Below, piece after piece: positions 21,391 through 32,338 of a stretch of 64,000 bases of DNA. Where the stretch lies: assembly GCA_946811695.1 (NCBI GenBank), contig OX328126.1, positions 8,768,361 to 8,832,360 on the forward strand, read 5' to 3'. Under the pieces are notes generated by a model. That model saw only the letters and a program-made list of their open reading frames with translations, made no database searches and was not told the DNA's origin. Source of the DNA: Gonocerus acuteangulatus (lineage: Eukaryota; Arthropoda; Insecta; Hemiptera; Coreidae). Position numbers and translations under genes: made by a program. Numbering within the stretch: the first letter of the stretch is position 1; each line of letters starts with the position of its first letter.

Positions 21391-21877
21391 TTGTATATAT
21401 ATATAAAACGAGTAATATACGTACAATAGACAACTATTGCCAACATAGTAGGAAAAAATATAATTGAAGCCTCCCAGAGATTTGGAGGAGGGCTGCTGCC
21501 ATAAATAAACCTAGGCGGAGAGAGCCGGTGGAATTGGCAAAAACAGCTAAACTACGATATCTCCAGAGTTGGCTGACACAACAATAACAGGACACAAACA
21601 ACCAGACTCTTCATCACATATTCATCGTCTTGTTGCAATCCCGGCAAGCTTTTTAGAACTCAACAATTTACCTTTCTCGGCTAGTTTTTCCCTTCACATC
21701 TCTCTAGGATTCCCTATAGGGATGAACCGTTCCTGGAATTAGACTATCTGTGTTATGCAGTGGATATTAATGTTACAATTACTCTTTTCACGTTTTTGTT
21801 TCGTTTCTTTCACGGTTACTGTTGCATAGTCATTCAGATTGTTTCATTAGAGAATAAATCTAAGCACAATGTTTATG

Positions 21878-21965
21878 TGAAGGTAGGGATTGTCGAGGTT
21901 CGGTCATTGCTTCTAAATAAAACTACATTTTACTTGTAAAAATGGTTTTATTGTTGCCGAGGTGA
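21878..21965 (-). mobile_element. Penelope-like family B fragment lacking the ribozyme
   Basis: GGTAGGGATTGTCGAGGTTCGG through AATGGTTTTATTGTTGCCGA matches the outer part of the family B arm; the hammerhead segment is missing. Confidence 0.65.
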
Positions 21966-22508
21966 TATCCGTTCTGTTTCTTATTTTATTGCAAAGATAT
22001 TGTAACTTTCTCTATTTTCCTGTATTCAAAATGTACTACTCAATTTTTTGGGGAAATATCTTTATTGGTAATTCTGTACGTCATACTCTCAAAGGGAAAA
22101 ATAAATGAACAAAAACAGACATAAGGGAAGATACAACGGGGAAAAACAAAAAGAGAAAGAAGCTTATGCATTGATAGGCGGGCCTTAGGAGTATTCAGAA
22201 TTCCAGCTGAAGTCCCAAAGAGATTCGAAAGAAAGATATAGGAAAAGAAGGGAGTTTATACCTCTATGGAAGAGGAGAGGTAGAAGAAGAAGGGGGAATA
22301 TCCTATGACGTCAGAAAGTTCAGAGCAACCTGAATACAAAACACCACTACAAGTCCCAAGAGTACCTCGCTGCTATTATCTCCTTATCTTTCCCATCGAC
22401 AGTTATTCACAATCGATAGTAACACTTCCGTTCGATTGCCATCTTTCTACGGCCATTTACTGCCTAATTCTCAGGAAGTTTGTTAGTTTATTTCGTTCAA
22501 AGATTCTT

Positions 22509-22512
<4 letters not shown>
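21966..22512. other. Unassigned sequence
   Basis: No gene recognised. The 90-codon frame at 22305-22577 runs into the TA tract and lacks support. Confidence 0.4.

Positions 22513-22561
<49 letters not shown>
22513..22561 (+). repeat. (TA)n microsatellite
   Basis: About 50 bases of TA directly before a SINE2. Confidence 0.95.
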
Positions 22562-22566
<5 letters not shown>

Positions 22567-22903
22567 GGCGAGGTTAGCTCAGTGGTAGAGCACTCGACTA
22601 ATGAACTGGAGGACCAGGTTCAAAACCCGAGCGCGCACTAAAGATTTTTTCTTCTAGTGCTGCCGTTCGAGGGTTGGATTTGGGGTCCCAGATCGTCCCT
22701 AGGCTCACCCAGCCTTTAATTAATTAAATTAATAATGGGTACCTTGGGTGCTAATGACTCTAGCAGTCGAAGCAGCCAAGGGGAAAATCAGGCGGCCGGA
22801 GCATAGTGTTGACCACACTATCTCCCTAGTGTGCCGTATGGTCAAGAATCAGATACCTCTACAGTATCTGCCCCTCTGGGCACTTGTGGCCTGTTACGGG
22901 ACT

Positions 22904-22911
<8 letters not shown>
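22562..22911 (+). mobile_element. SINE2, full length, in TA tract
   Basis: Head GCGAGGTTAGCTCAGTGGTAG, B box GGTTCAAAACCCG, full body and CTGATTTTT end. (TA)n resumes at 22912-22947. Nearly identical to the copies at 7074 and 44146 (minus), so this subfamily was recently active. Confidence 0.92.
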
Positions 22912-22949
<38 letters not shown>

Positions 22950-24596
22950 TCTCTGTTGGCCTTATAGGTCAAATAATATTAAATTGCTTTTTTTTACATT
23001 CCATATATTTTTGTCGCGTTTCTGGCAGCTTAAGTCCTTTTTTTTATAACAATTATCTCTCATATTGATTTTAGCGAATATGGCATATACAGGGTGCATC
23101 GGAAGGAGATGTCAATACTCAAAGGTGTGAAACTAGAGCAAAACTATAGTTATAAGCTGCCAACTTCACGTTTGTATATTGTTTTGCTGTATGTTTTGTG
23201 TGCGTGCATGTATGTGTGTGGGTGAGTGGTTGTGTCAGAAGAGACTTCAAAATTGAAAATAAAGTCTTTATATTAAATATCCTACAAGTTACACATAATA
23301 ATGATTTTCTTCTTGCAATAAAAAAAACAAAAATTATTATTTATTACTAACGCAATTTGTCATTCTTTATTTTCTTATATTCTATACATTAAATTATGAA
23401 ATCGATTATTTGGTTTGATTTAATTAGTTATTTTATTTTATATTAATATTATTTTTTTTTTTTTAATTTTAATTTTTAATTTTGTTTATTTTTTTATTTT
23501 TTTTATTTATTATTTTTTTTTAAATTTATTTATTTTTTTTTTCAGAAATTGAATATAATGAATTTATTTTCTTTACCCTTTATATAGTTTTTATTGATTA
23601 TTTTTATGTGAGAAAATCACCTTGCCGTTGTGAAGCTCCGTGAATTAATAAATATTGTTTTGCTCCATTAAAGGTTATTTAGAAAACCGTGTTTTTTTTT
23701 GTTTTTTTGTTTTTTTTGGAAACCTACAATTTTCTTTGATTGTGCGCATTATTTTTTAACGTGACATTACTTTTTAAATCGGCTTAAATTTACTGTAAGG
23801 CTAATAAACTTTTAATGTACACAAGTGTTTTTTTTTTTCAAATTACAATAACTGTTCAAAAAGATAATATTAGTACAACATTCTAACCAGCGACAAATTT
23901 TCGAGAATCCCTACTCTTCCAAAAAACATTTTGTATGGTGCCGAATCTTGTCGTCCGAAACAGTTGTTAAATTAAATTACCTTCCCAACAGCATTCTCAG
24001 AACTGAGGTTACTTCTAATTTAATTGGAAATTTAGAGCTGTCTACAGGTAACCATTTTTTTTTCTGGCCACGCCCACGTTGCTTAACTTTGTTATTCAGC
24101 GGGAAACGGAGTATTTAACGTGGCAATGACATGATTTGTTAAAAATATTTTGGGTCCTCAGCATGAAAAAAAATTATGTATATATATATATATATACACA
24201 TATATATTTCGTGGAAGGGCAATATGGTGAAAAATTATTTCTCTAATACAATAATCCCCCGAACAACGCATTAATTTCGCATATTACACTTATATCTAGG
24301 TGTATTAATGCAGACTTTATGTCAGTACAAGAAATAATAATGACCAAATAATTATATTATTAAAAAAAAACAGAGATAATACATTTTAATTTGATTAGCA
24401 AACATCTGCTCCCATTACCACAGAGAATAACAATTAAAAGATGAATTCAGAAATAAATAATACTCCAGAAATGTCAAGTTTAATCCAGTGACATTTAAAT
24501 AAAATGTAACTTCGTCGAATATTATATTCATTGCCCATTTGAGTTTAAATCTTTTAAAGTATTTTCTACCTTGTCCGTCGGAGTTATATATATATA
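22950..24596. other. AT-rich region with an old repeat (F9)
   Basis: Mostly T-rich low-complexity DNA (23440-23560). Bases 23850-24060 match 27600-27845 (CGAGA-T-C, CTACTCTTCCAAAA, CTCAGAACTGAG), an unnamed interspersed repeat. No gene recognised. Confidence 0.5.
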
Positions 24597-24679
24597 CTAG
24601 CTGACCCGACAAACGCTGTTTTGCCATATAAATTATTTCTAGTGAATATTTTGGTAATGAAATAATAATCCCGTACCTG

Positions 24680-25272
24680 TTGCAGGATCTCGTTGTTTAA
24701 TATTTATACAATATCAGTCTTGTCCCTTCCAGAACATTAGCGGATATTGGATAGCGTCGTGTGAATGGAGTGTATCAGCAATGGACTCAAGATTATTATT
24801 TCTTCTTCGAATCAGGATACCTCGTGTAGCTGCACGGTCACCAACCACGATTCCAGCTACGTCATCAGCAACAGGTGCATTGAATCTAATCTCCAGATGG
24901 TTCTTTATCAGGATTCATGACAATAGCGTGATTATCACTTTGTAATTTGTAAATGTGTGATTTAAATAATTTCAACAGTGCATTCTGCTCGTTCAATAGA
25001 TCGTCCAGCTTACTGACTATGCGCCTGGCAGACCGTGAATTGAGTTTAATGTAGCCCCAACGTGCATCCACGCGATTGGCGAGTGCGTTTTTGGAGTCCT
25101 CACCTCCCATAAAGTAAATTTGTAAAAATTAATGTGGTTCGTTTAGCATTAGCAATGATCCCACTTTCTGATAAACTTGGCCTTTGATTTTGAATGTTGA
25201 ATTAAATTGTTGACCATGTTTTAATATTCCGGCTGCTCCGAACGATGTCATTTGGAAATATGAATTGAATGT
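24680..25272 (-). pseudogene. Helitron Rep/helicase N-terminal domain relic
   Basis: Minus-strand pieces in several frames match the Helitron-like N-terminal domain in order: a MTSFGAAGILKHG block with FKIKGQVYQKVGSLL (about 25225-25140), MGGEDSKNALANRVDAR with NALLKLFKSHIYKLQSDNH (25110-24890), RFNAPVADDVAGIVVGD with RGILIRRRNNNL, and IQYPLMFWKGQD (24870-24715). A TGA replaces the residue after GQD and the homology continues with INIKQRDPATG. The HUH nuclease motifs and the whole helicase are absent. This domain normally precedes the rolling-circle nuclease. Non-functional. Confidence 0.85.
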
Positions 25273-25296
25273 TGGAATGGCGGAATTGAAAAATTG

Positions 25297-25440
25297 GAGG
25301 CCCGGTTGCCGCGTGTGTTAAGGTGTGAGCTCTCCTTGCCAAAGATTGTGGATTCGATTCCCACTAAGGGGTGGTGGCTTTTCTTTAGAAAAAAGAAAAG
25401 GCGCCAGCCCAATCCTAGAAAAGGGTGATAACCTATAAAT
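25297..25440 (+). mobile_element. SINE3 (tRNA-derived), in Helitron C
   Basis: GGAGGCCCGGTTGCCGCGTG head and GGATTCGATTCCCAC B-box-like motif, followed by a GGGGTGGTGGCTTTTC body. Related to 63100-63317 (minus). It sits just where the Rep homology stops. Confidence 0.65.
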
Positions 25441-25465
25441 TACCTGTCCCAAAATTCGAAGTTAA

Positions 25466-25630
25466 TAATAATGGACGTTAAAATTTGTAATTTAAAGAAT
25501 GTTTGAATTAACTTCTGACCTGTTACAGGTTAGAATCTGGAGCCAGATTTCTCTTTGTCAAAAGATCATATGTTGAATAAAACTACATTTTATAATTAAA
25601 ATTTTAACGTCCTTTATTATTAACTACGAA
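25466..25630. mobile_element. Small TIR element, 165 bp
   Basis: Ends AATAATAATGGACGTTAAAATTT and its reverse complement with one mismatch in 23. Non-coding interior; probably a MITE. Confidence 0.7.
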
Positions 25631-25994
25631 AAAATAATTAAAATTAAAATTGATTTATTATAATTAAAGTAATAATATCACCCGCGGCTAAATACACCCT
25701 TCCAAACGATAAAAAGTACTAATATCATTATTATAAAATTGGGATTGGTGGTAGAAGATCGTTAATTCAGGGTTGTATGTATTTTTTAATGCTAAATCAT
25801 AAAAAAATAACAATTAAATATTTTGTACAAACAACTAAACTATGTTTTTGGGGGTGGCCCCCCTTGTCACTTAGGGGTATAAAATTTAGCCATTAACCTA
25901 TTCTTAAACCTACTCAATATAGATTAAATTTCATCAAAATCGGTTAAGCCGGAGGAGTATAAACACTAAAACTATGACACGAGAATTTTACATG

Positions 25995-25998
<4 letters not shown>

Positions 25999-26047
<49 letters not shown>
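25999..26047 (+). repeat. (TA)n shared by two divergent Helitrons
   Basis: TA tract lying between the 5' ends of Helitron C (minus) and Helitron B (plus). Confidence 0.9.
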
Positions 26048-26648
26048 TATATAAAAATCACGGGTCTGTCTGTTTGTTCCTTATACAAATCTACACCGTT
26101 TGACCGATTTTGACGAAACTTGGCACACAGGTAAGTATTGATACGGGACATCTCCTAGGCTAGGTCAAAATAGTCAAATTTCAAAATTTGGTCAAAAGTT
26201 TTGTTAAAGAAAAATTGGCTACACTGAACCATTCAGATTCTGACGGCATTTTGAATCGACGTCCATTTTGAATAATGTCTCAAATTTATTTGTTGATGTT
26301 CTTGATAATTAGAATAACTCGAACTCATTGATGACTTTACATCATTACATAATCATGTAATGCAGTTCATTTCAATTTTATATCAACAGTCACTGTCTAA
26401 CTAAGGAGCGCTGGCCTTTCTATGATAAGAGCTATCTACTCGCAGCCTGTGCTGCTAGCCTATGTCGGCTGTTTTGTGAATTCCTGTGGTGCTTGCCTCT
26501 GCCGGCTGCATTATGAATTACTAGACCGATATAAACAAATTCACACCGTTTGACCGATTTCGACGTACCTGGGTATACAGGTAGATCTTGATACAGGGAG
26601 GGTCAAAGGCAGAAAGTAGGTGTAGCATGGCACGCCGGGTAACAGCTA

Positions 26649-26649
<1 letters not shown>
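26048..26649 (+). mobile_element. Helitron family B
   Basis: Leader AAAATCACGGGTCTGTCTG, one CCTTATACAAATCTACACCG unit, and 3' end GTAGCATGGCACGCCGGGTAACAGCTAG followed by T. Fewer internal units than the copy at 13556. (TA)n follows at 26650-26682. Confidence 0.8.
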
Positions 26650-26687
<38 letters not shown>

Positions 26688-26689
26688 GT

Positions 26690-27315
26690 ACCTAATACTA
26701 GGTAAACTAAATTTTAACCTCTTCAGTCCCCCAAGAATAAACCCCTTAAGAAAGCACTTGGTGTGGTATAATAAAAATAAGCAATCCCCCAGAAGCAAAC
26801 ATATCAAGGATAAGAAGACCCAATCCAGCACAGCAAACATACTTATGCTGTAGATTCACAAATTCAGAATAGCACCCGATATAGTACACACCATCCCAGT
26901 CATGTGTGCTCAACGCTCAATCTAGCCAATGTTTATACAGTAGAAAACGAGTCAAGATACTCAACATTTCCAACAGATATATTAAAAATGGAATAGATTC
27001 TTAGGGGGGAATTCTACCTTGTAACTTTTTTTTTATGGAATAGCGCGGTTCCGTTCTTATCCCTAGTCTCATTTGGAAAGATTAAAATAGAAACAGTTAT
27101 TATTTTGGTTCCACCTTTCTTGGCAGGTCTTGATATAAATCAAGACCTGTCCAGGTACGATCATAAGATATTACCTGGATGGGTCGGCAACCCAAGAAAG
27201 GCCCACCCATCCAGGCAGTTGAAAAAAGTCACAAGGTCTTGGAATCTCTCTCTTGGAAATCTATATTTCTAACAATAAATTGTTTTTATGATTTTACTTA
27301 ACCTGTTTTATTATC
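26690..27315. other. No gene; two perfect hairpins
   Basis: Contains perfect inverted repeats at 27124-27149 (CAGGTCTTGAT, four-base loop) and 27174-27215 (CCTGGATGGGT and its complement). Otherwise unassigned. Confidence 0.55.
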
Positions 27316-27845
27316 AAATACATTATTCAACTATAAGAGACTAAAAAATAACAAGGAATAAAAACAGACAAAAAGAACCGTTCGAATAAACAAAATCAAT
27401 TACTTCAAAGAAGTACCTGTTCTCCGATTGACATCGCCTAGTCAAAACTTTCTTCAGGACATTTTTTTGTAGAGCATTTAGTAAGCTTTCGAATGGTAAC
27501 CTTCCGTTTACCATGATTGTCAACCGTTTTCGAGATATAAATGAAAGTATACGAGGTTCCCAAAGCTTTTCATGTCTGTTAATAAAATATTCAATATATG
27601 CAATATCTGTTCAAAAAAATTTATATTCATAAAAAATTCTAGTTAGCGACACATTTTCGAGAGTTCAAAACTACTCTTCCAAAATATATTCTTAAAACTG
27701 CTGAATCTGAATAAAGTTGTAAAATTTAATTACTCTTCCGACGGTATACTCAGAACTGAGACTGTCTCTCAATTTGATAATGTAACTGGAAATTTAGGGG
27801 GGAAACACCTTTTCGTTGATGGACGTGCACCTGAAAAATATCCCT
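27316..27845 (-). repeat. Old interspersed repeats F8 and F9
   Basis: 27316-27600 matches 63505-63783 in inverse orientation (CCGTTCGAATAAAC, TCCGATTGACATCGCCTA, CGAATGGTAACCTTC). 27600-27845 matches 23850-24060. Non-coding; class unknown. Confidence 0.6.
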
Positions 27846-28062
27846 GATAATGTTTCATTTTAAGCATGAAATAAATGATTTGTTCAAAATATTTTCTGGT
27901 GTTCTTCTTTAAAGTCGATTTTATATATTCTTATTATTAGTTAAAAACTAAAGCTATTATGAAACCAGAACATATTAGATTCTTGTTTGGCTTTTAGATG
28001 TAATCTTTTTTTTTTTTTTTGTAAATATTATTATAAATATCATAATCACTTTATCATTTCGT
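27846..28062. other. Unassigned sequence
   Basis: Nothing recognised. Confidence 0.4.
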
Positions 28063-28312
28063 CAAAGCAAATGCCAAGTATCGAATGTGAAAAAACGCAT
28101 TTTTCAATTTCTATCTTTATTGATTGCTCTGGGACTGATGTACGGCAAACTCTTGAATCCAAGTTCAGTCCGTGAAAGGAGGATGTAACCACAGTCAAAA
28201 GGTAGAATCTGCCGACTATTTGACTGTCCAAAAGCAAAGGGATGAAGAGAAGTGTTTTCAATCTGGAAAGCGGTGATTTTCACATTCGATACTTTGCATT
28301 TGTATCGGCGAT
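28063..28312. mobile_element. TIR element M2, diverged copy
   Basis: TIRs with GCAAAGTATCGAATGTGAAAA-type ends and interior CTGCCGACTATTTGACTGTCC matching the copy at 17896-18147. Confidence 0.75.
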
Positions 28313-29035
28313 TTGTATCATTCTCGCTCAGCATTTATAGCAAAATTGGTAAGTCAACTTTTCTGAAAATAAACTTCCTCACAGAGGATGGCAAATTTGT
28401 AACCGTGAAATTTGAGTAATCTTCCTTGACTAATTTGTCTATCTCGTAGTTTCTGGATTATCTAATTAATCAGAGACATTCACTCGGAATTAGAAACCGT
28501 AATTAGACAGAATGCGAAGGAGTCGGAGGAGGAACATAAAAGGAAGTTGGAGGAATATATTCTGAAATTTCGCAAACTAAAACATTCCAGCTGTTTAAAA
28601 CACCATTTCTCTGGATAATCGTATCTAATTACTTCTAATAATGTAATAATTTACCCTTAGAATAAAAGGACACGAATAAACAATAAAAAAAAGTAATTGT
28701 TTCTTGCCAAGGCAGAAGATCTATGAATAAAATTTCAAATTAACATAATAACCTACAAGATTGTGGCTCATATTCTTAACAATATAAATACATTTAAATG
28801 ATATATTTAAGTGGGTTTGTGTAAAATGGAGAAAATCCCCTCCAAAAAATACATAAATAACAATTATTAAAAAAGTCAAGGAAGAAACAATTATTTTTTG
28901 AGTAAATATGATAAAATAAATGGAATATAAATAAATTAATAACGGAGGAAAATAAAGATAAATTTAATCTAGAATAAAACTTTCTTTCCCTTATCTTGCA
29001 TCAATTCAAGGTCCGGATCAATCAGTATGTTACTA

Positions 29036-29038
<3 letters not shown>
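28313..29038. other. Unassigned AT-rich sequence
   Basis: No gene or repeat recognised. Confidence 0.45.
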
Positions 29039-29039
<1 letters not shown>

Positions 29040-29088
<49 letters not shown>

Positions 29089-29285
29089 GCTCTCTCTCTC
29101 TCTCTCTCTCTCACTCTCTCTCTCACTCTCTCTCTCACTCTCGCTCTCTCTCACACACACACTCTCTCTCTCACTATTTCTCTTGTCTTGCTCGCTCCGT
29201 CCCTCTTTTTCTCTCTCTCTCTCTCTCTCATTCTCACTCTCTCACACACACACACTCTCTCACTCTCTCTCGTACTCTCTATATC
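29040..29285 (+). repeat. (TC)n microsatellite with CACT/CA interruptions
   Basis: About 245 bases of CT repeat with CACTCTC and CACACACA inserts. Long Ser/Leu and Arg/Glu frames across it are artefacts. Confidence 0.95.
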
Positions 29286-29639
29286 TCCCATCTCTCACTA
29301 TCTCAGCTCAATATCGCCGGCAAACAAAGCCATCAAACAAGAAACTAGATCCATCCTAATGTCTTTCCATTTAGCAGTGGATTGGTTAGATGATAAATCT
29401 TGAGTAGAAGATAAATCTGTTCGAATCTATATTTTTGAACTGTTCTCATATATTGATAAAGATTGTGCAAAGATTAATAGAACAACAATATTATATTTTA
29501 AAGCAAGGCAAAAGCAGAGATAATGAAATCAGCAAGTATTACCAACAAAGACCTCAGCTCTGAAATACTGAAAAAGTTTAGCAAATATTGGAAGAAAGAC
29601 AAGGTAATGAAATATTTTTCGCATAGATTAAATTATATG
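29286..29639. other. Unassigned sequence
   Basis: Nothing recognised. Confidence 0.4.
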
Positions 29640-30618
29640 GAGGGTTCAGAGTACAACTAGACCAAGTCCATTTTTGACATTTTATGTTTTAATGACATTG
29701 AAGAGTATTACTAAAATGGGTCTTTTCAGTGCTACAGGAGACTAAGTCCTAACTTCATTATTTTGCTGCATGTAGCAGTTCTTGCTACACATCTGGAAGT
29801 CATTCTTATTTGTTTTCAGAGCAGAAGTAAGCCAAATCCAAGTTATAACTATTTTATGAACAAGGCTGTACATAAATAATGTCAGTGTTTAAGTTAAAAT
29901 CAGTTTAAGGCTTGTAGTGGATGGGTGTCGCTACTAAGGGTAGGCTAGGAAGGATGTGTCGGGGGAAGGTAGCCAGGTAAGTACTGTGTCCCGGTAAGGG
30001 CGCTTCCTTGAACCTCGGGGATACCGACTAGGTACTAAGGCCTTGGCTGTTCCACTGAGTCGGGGAGAAAGTGTTCGGTACTGAGCCGTAGCCGTTCCTC
30101 GAAGCAGAAGTGAGAGGGCTAAGGAAGTAAATAAATAAGCCAGGTATTGACTAGAGTCGGGGGAAGTAGGAGTCGGGAGTGTAGTGACTGGAGGCTGGCT
30201 TGACCACTCGGTACATCGAGACGGCGGCTTCGTACTTTGTCCAGAGATAGAGGTCGAGCAGGTAGCTAGGTCCTTGATCCTGAGTGCATGGCTGGATGGT
30301 TGCTGGAGCACCGGTTGCTTGGTCCTGAGTGCAAGTCTGGTCTTGAGAGAGCTGAAGTGTCCTGGAGAGAGCGCCGGATCGGAATGTATTCTGGTCAGAG
30401 TCGGGAATGCTCCTACCGGCCGAGCTGTCGTTCCTATTGGCTGTTCCCGGATGCTTCTCATTGGTCCACCAGTGGTCGCCTGTCCAATCATTACATCTCC
30501 ACAGACTTATACTGGTCAATAGGATTTATACAAGGTCTCTGCAATTAAAAAGCGTAATACTAATTTTCTGAAAACTGGATAACATGGACTTGGTCTAGTT
30601 TGTACTCTGAACCCTCCA
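29640..30618 (+). mobile_element. TIR element M1 interrupted by a probable solo LTR
   Basis: Outer TIRs GGAGGGTTCAGAGTACAACTAG (left) and the reverse complement of CTAGTTTGTACTCTGAACCCTCC (right, to 30618). Both flanks align with the uninterrupted M1 copy at 4902-5341; the alignment breaks near 29913 and resumes near 30505, exactly around a GC-rich insert. Confidence 0.8.
29913..30503 (-). mobile_element. Probable solo LTR, about 591 bp
   Basis: The insert starts TGTAGTGGAT and ends ATCTCCACA, giving TG...CA ends with a short imperfect inverted repeat. Flanks GGCT (29909-29912) and GACT (30504-30507) look like a 4-bp target duplication with one change. GC content is far above the surroundings. 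Three CCAAT boxes lie within 60 bases near 30436-30490 on the minus strand, which would place U3 there and suggests minus orientation. No primer-binding site or pol sequence is present. Overlapping frames of up to 185 codons on both strands are attributed to GC content. Confidence 0.55.
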
Positions 30619-30770
30619 AGTACATAGTGGCTTAGTATCGTATAATTGAATGGGTTTTCTGATAACACTCAATAGTGGAAGAAAGAGCTATAACTGATTC
30701 ATCGATTCGGCACTTAGATGGCCGATAGGAGACCTAGGCTTTATGGAATGGGGACAGGAGGGTAGAATAT

Positions 30771-30970
30771 NNNNNNNNNNNNNNNNNNNNNNNNNNNNNN
30801 NNNNNNNNNNNNNNNNNNNNNNNNNNNNNNNNNNNNNNNNNNNNNNNNNNNNNNNNNNNNNNNNNNNNNNNNNNNNNNNNNNNNNNNNNNNNNNNNNNNN
30901 NNNNNNNNNNNNNNNNNNNNNNNNNNNNNNNNNNNNNNNNNNNNNNNNNNNNNNNNNNNNNNNNNNNNNN
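30771..30970. other. Assembly gap (200 N)
   Basis: Exactly 200 N, a common placeholder length, directly before a 43-bp tandem array. Confidence 0.98.
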
Positions 30971-31255
30971 TTTACTATAGCAATATGGAGAACTATCTTC
31001 TGCTTAGAATTCTATTTACTATAGCATATGGAGAACTATCTTCTGCTAGAATTCTATTTACTATAGCAATATGGAGAACTATCTTCTGCTAGAATTCTAT
31101 TTACTATAGCAATATGGAGAACTATCTTCTGCTAGAATTCTATTTACTATAGCAATATGGAGAACTATCTTCTGCTAGAATTCTATTTACTATAGCAATA
31201 TGGAGAACTATCTTCTGCTAGAATTCTATTTACTATTGCAATATGGAGAACTGTC
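30971..31255 (+). repeat. 43-bp minisatellite, about 6.5 copies next to the gap
   Basis: Unit TTTACTATAGCAATATGGAG AACTATCTTCTGCTAGAATT CTA, nearly identical copies; the last is diverged. The array probably continues into the gap. Confidence 0.95.
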
Positions 31256-31663
31256 TTGGCATAACGATGAACGCAACATCAAAGTCATGATAACCTTTCC
31301 TTCCCGCCATTCTTCGAAATATAAGATAGTTTCTTCTCTTCGCCCAAAAAGAAAACCCCCAAGAAATGACCATTGCCCCGAAAAGCCTGAAGGGTCCACT
31401 GTCATAAATAGTAAGGAACTTCAATATTAATCTAATGGAATATTTCATGAGTAGAATATTGCAGAGAACAGGAAGAACGTAGAGGAAGAAGAATCTTGGA
31501 AGACGAAGCATTCTACCACATCCATTACTCCAGACATATGATACTTCCTGCAGACGGGCAGAAATACATAAAAAATTAAACAGTACTTGGAGAAACGAGG
31601 TTTCATAAAGATAACACAGTACTACAGTTTCTACAAGATTAAAGTTAATATTTAACTAACATA
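31256..31663. other. Unassigned sequence
   Basis: A 76-codon plus frame (31200-31430) overlaps the minisatellite and has no recognisable domain. Confidence 0.35.
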
Positions 31664-32338
31664 TCTATATATATATAAAAATCACGTGTCTGTCTGTTTT
31701 TCTGTTTGTCTGATTGTTTGTTCCTTATAAAATTCTACACCGTTTGACCGATTTTGACCAAACTTGGAATAATGGTAGGTCTTGATACGAGAAATCTCCT
31801 AGGCTTGGTCAAAAAAATCTACCAGCTGTCTGTCTGTATGTTTGTCCCTTATACAAATCCACACCGTTCGTCCGATTTCGACTAAACTCGGTACACATGT
31901 AGATCTTAATCTGAGGAGTGTCGTAGGCTAAGTCAAAAACGTCTTATAGCTGTCTGTCTGTATGTTTGTCCCTTATAAAAATCCACACCGTTCGTGTAAT
32001 TTTGACTAAACTCGGTACACAGGTAGATCTTAATCTGGGGAGTGCCGTAGGCTAGGACAAAAAAATCTACCAGCTGTCTGTCTGTATGTTTGTCCCTTAT
32101 ACAAATCCACACCGTTAGACCAATTTTTACGAAACTTGGTATACATGTATGTCTTGATACGGGGGGTGTTAGAGGTTAGGTCAAAGTCGTCTAGGACTCA
32201 CAGTTGGGAGGCCACGGGTTCATAACAGTTACAGATTCGTGTTCTTAGATTTTAATAATACTTATTTGGTGTCTAATTTATTTAGGCTTTTCTATACGCA
32301 GAAAGTAGGCGTAGCATGGCACGCCGGGTAACGGCTAG
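31664..32338 (+). mobile_element. Helitron family B, complete
   Basis: Best-defined B copy: A then TCTATATATATATAAAAATC at the 5' end, three internal units of about 125 bp, and GGCGTAGCATGGCACGCCGGGTAACGGCTAG then T at the 3' end. GGCGT and ACGCC pair perfectly as the terminal hairpin. Confidence 0.88.

Larger units (their letters stand above)
19618..21871. repeat. 2.25-kb inverted duplication
   Basis: Arms 19618-20071 and 21420-21871 (about 450 bp) are highly similar reverse complements, sharing for example CATTGTGCTTAGATTTA, GGGAATCCTAGAGAGATGTG and CCACCGGCTCTCTCCGCC. The spacer holds an F5 inverted-repeat element and a Penelope-like fragment. The reading frames inside the arms at 19469-19920 show no known domain. 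Confidence 0.85.
24597..26000 (-). mobile_element. Helitron family C with Rep-protein relic
   Basis: Minus-strand 3' end GGCAAAACAGCGTTTGTCGGGTCAGCTAG at 24597-24625, with a GGCAAA-type hairpin before CTAG followed by T. The 5' end lies in the (TA)n at 25999-26045 and begins AAATCATG, AATTCTCGTGTCATAG and CTCCTCCGGCTTAACCGATT, a leader typical of arthropod Helitrons. Unlike the A and B copies it still carries part of the Rep/helicase gene. A SINE3 and a small TIR element interrupt it. Confidence 0.8.

Noticed and set aside
28969..29403. Ser/Leu-rich plus frame and Arg/Glu/Ser minus frame
   Set aside because: Produced by the (TC)n microsatellite.
29934..30522. Overlapping frames of 185, 122 and 112 codons on both strands
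   Set aside because: They lie wholly in the GC-rich probable LTR, overlap on opposite strands and match no family; stop-poor composition explains them.
30743..31024. 93-codon frame across the gap
   Set aside because: Consists mostly of N.
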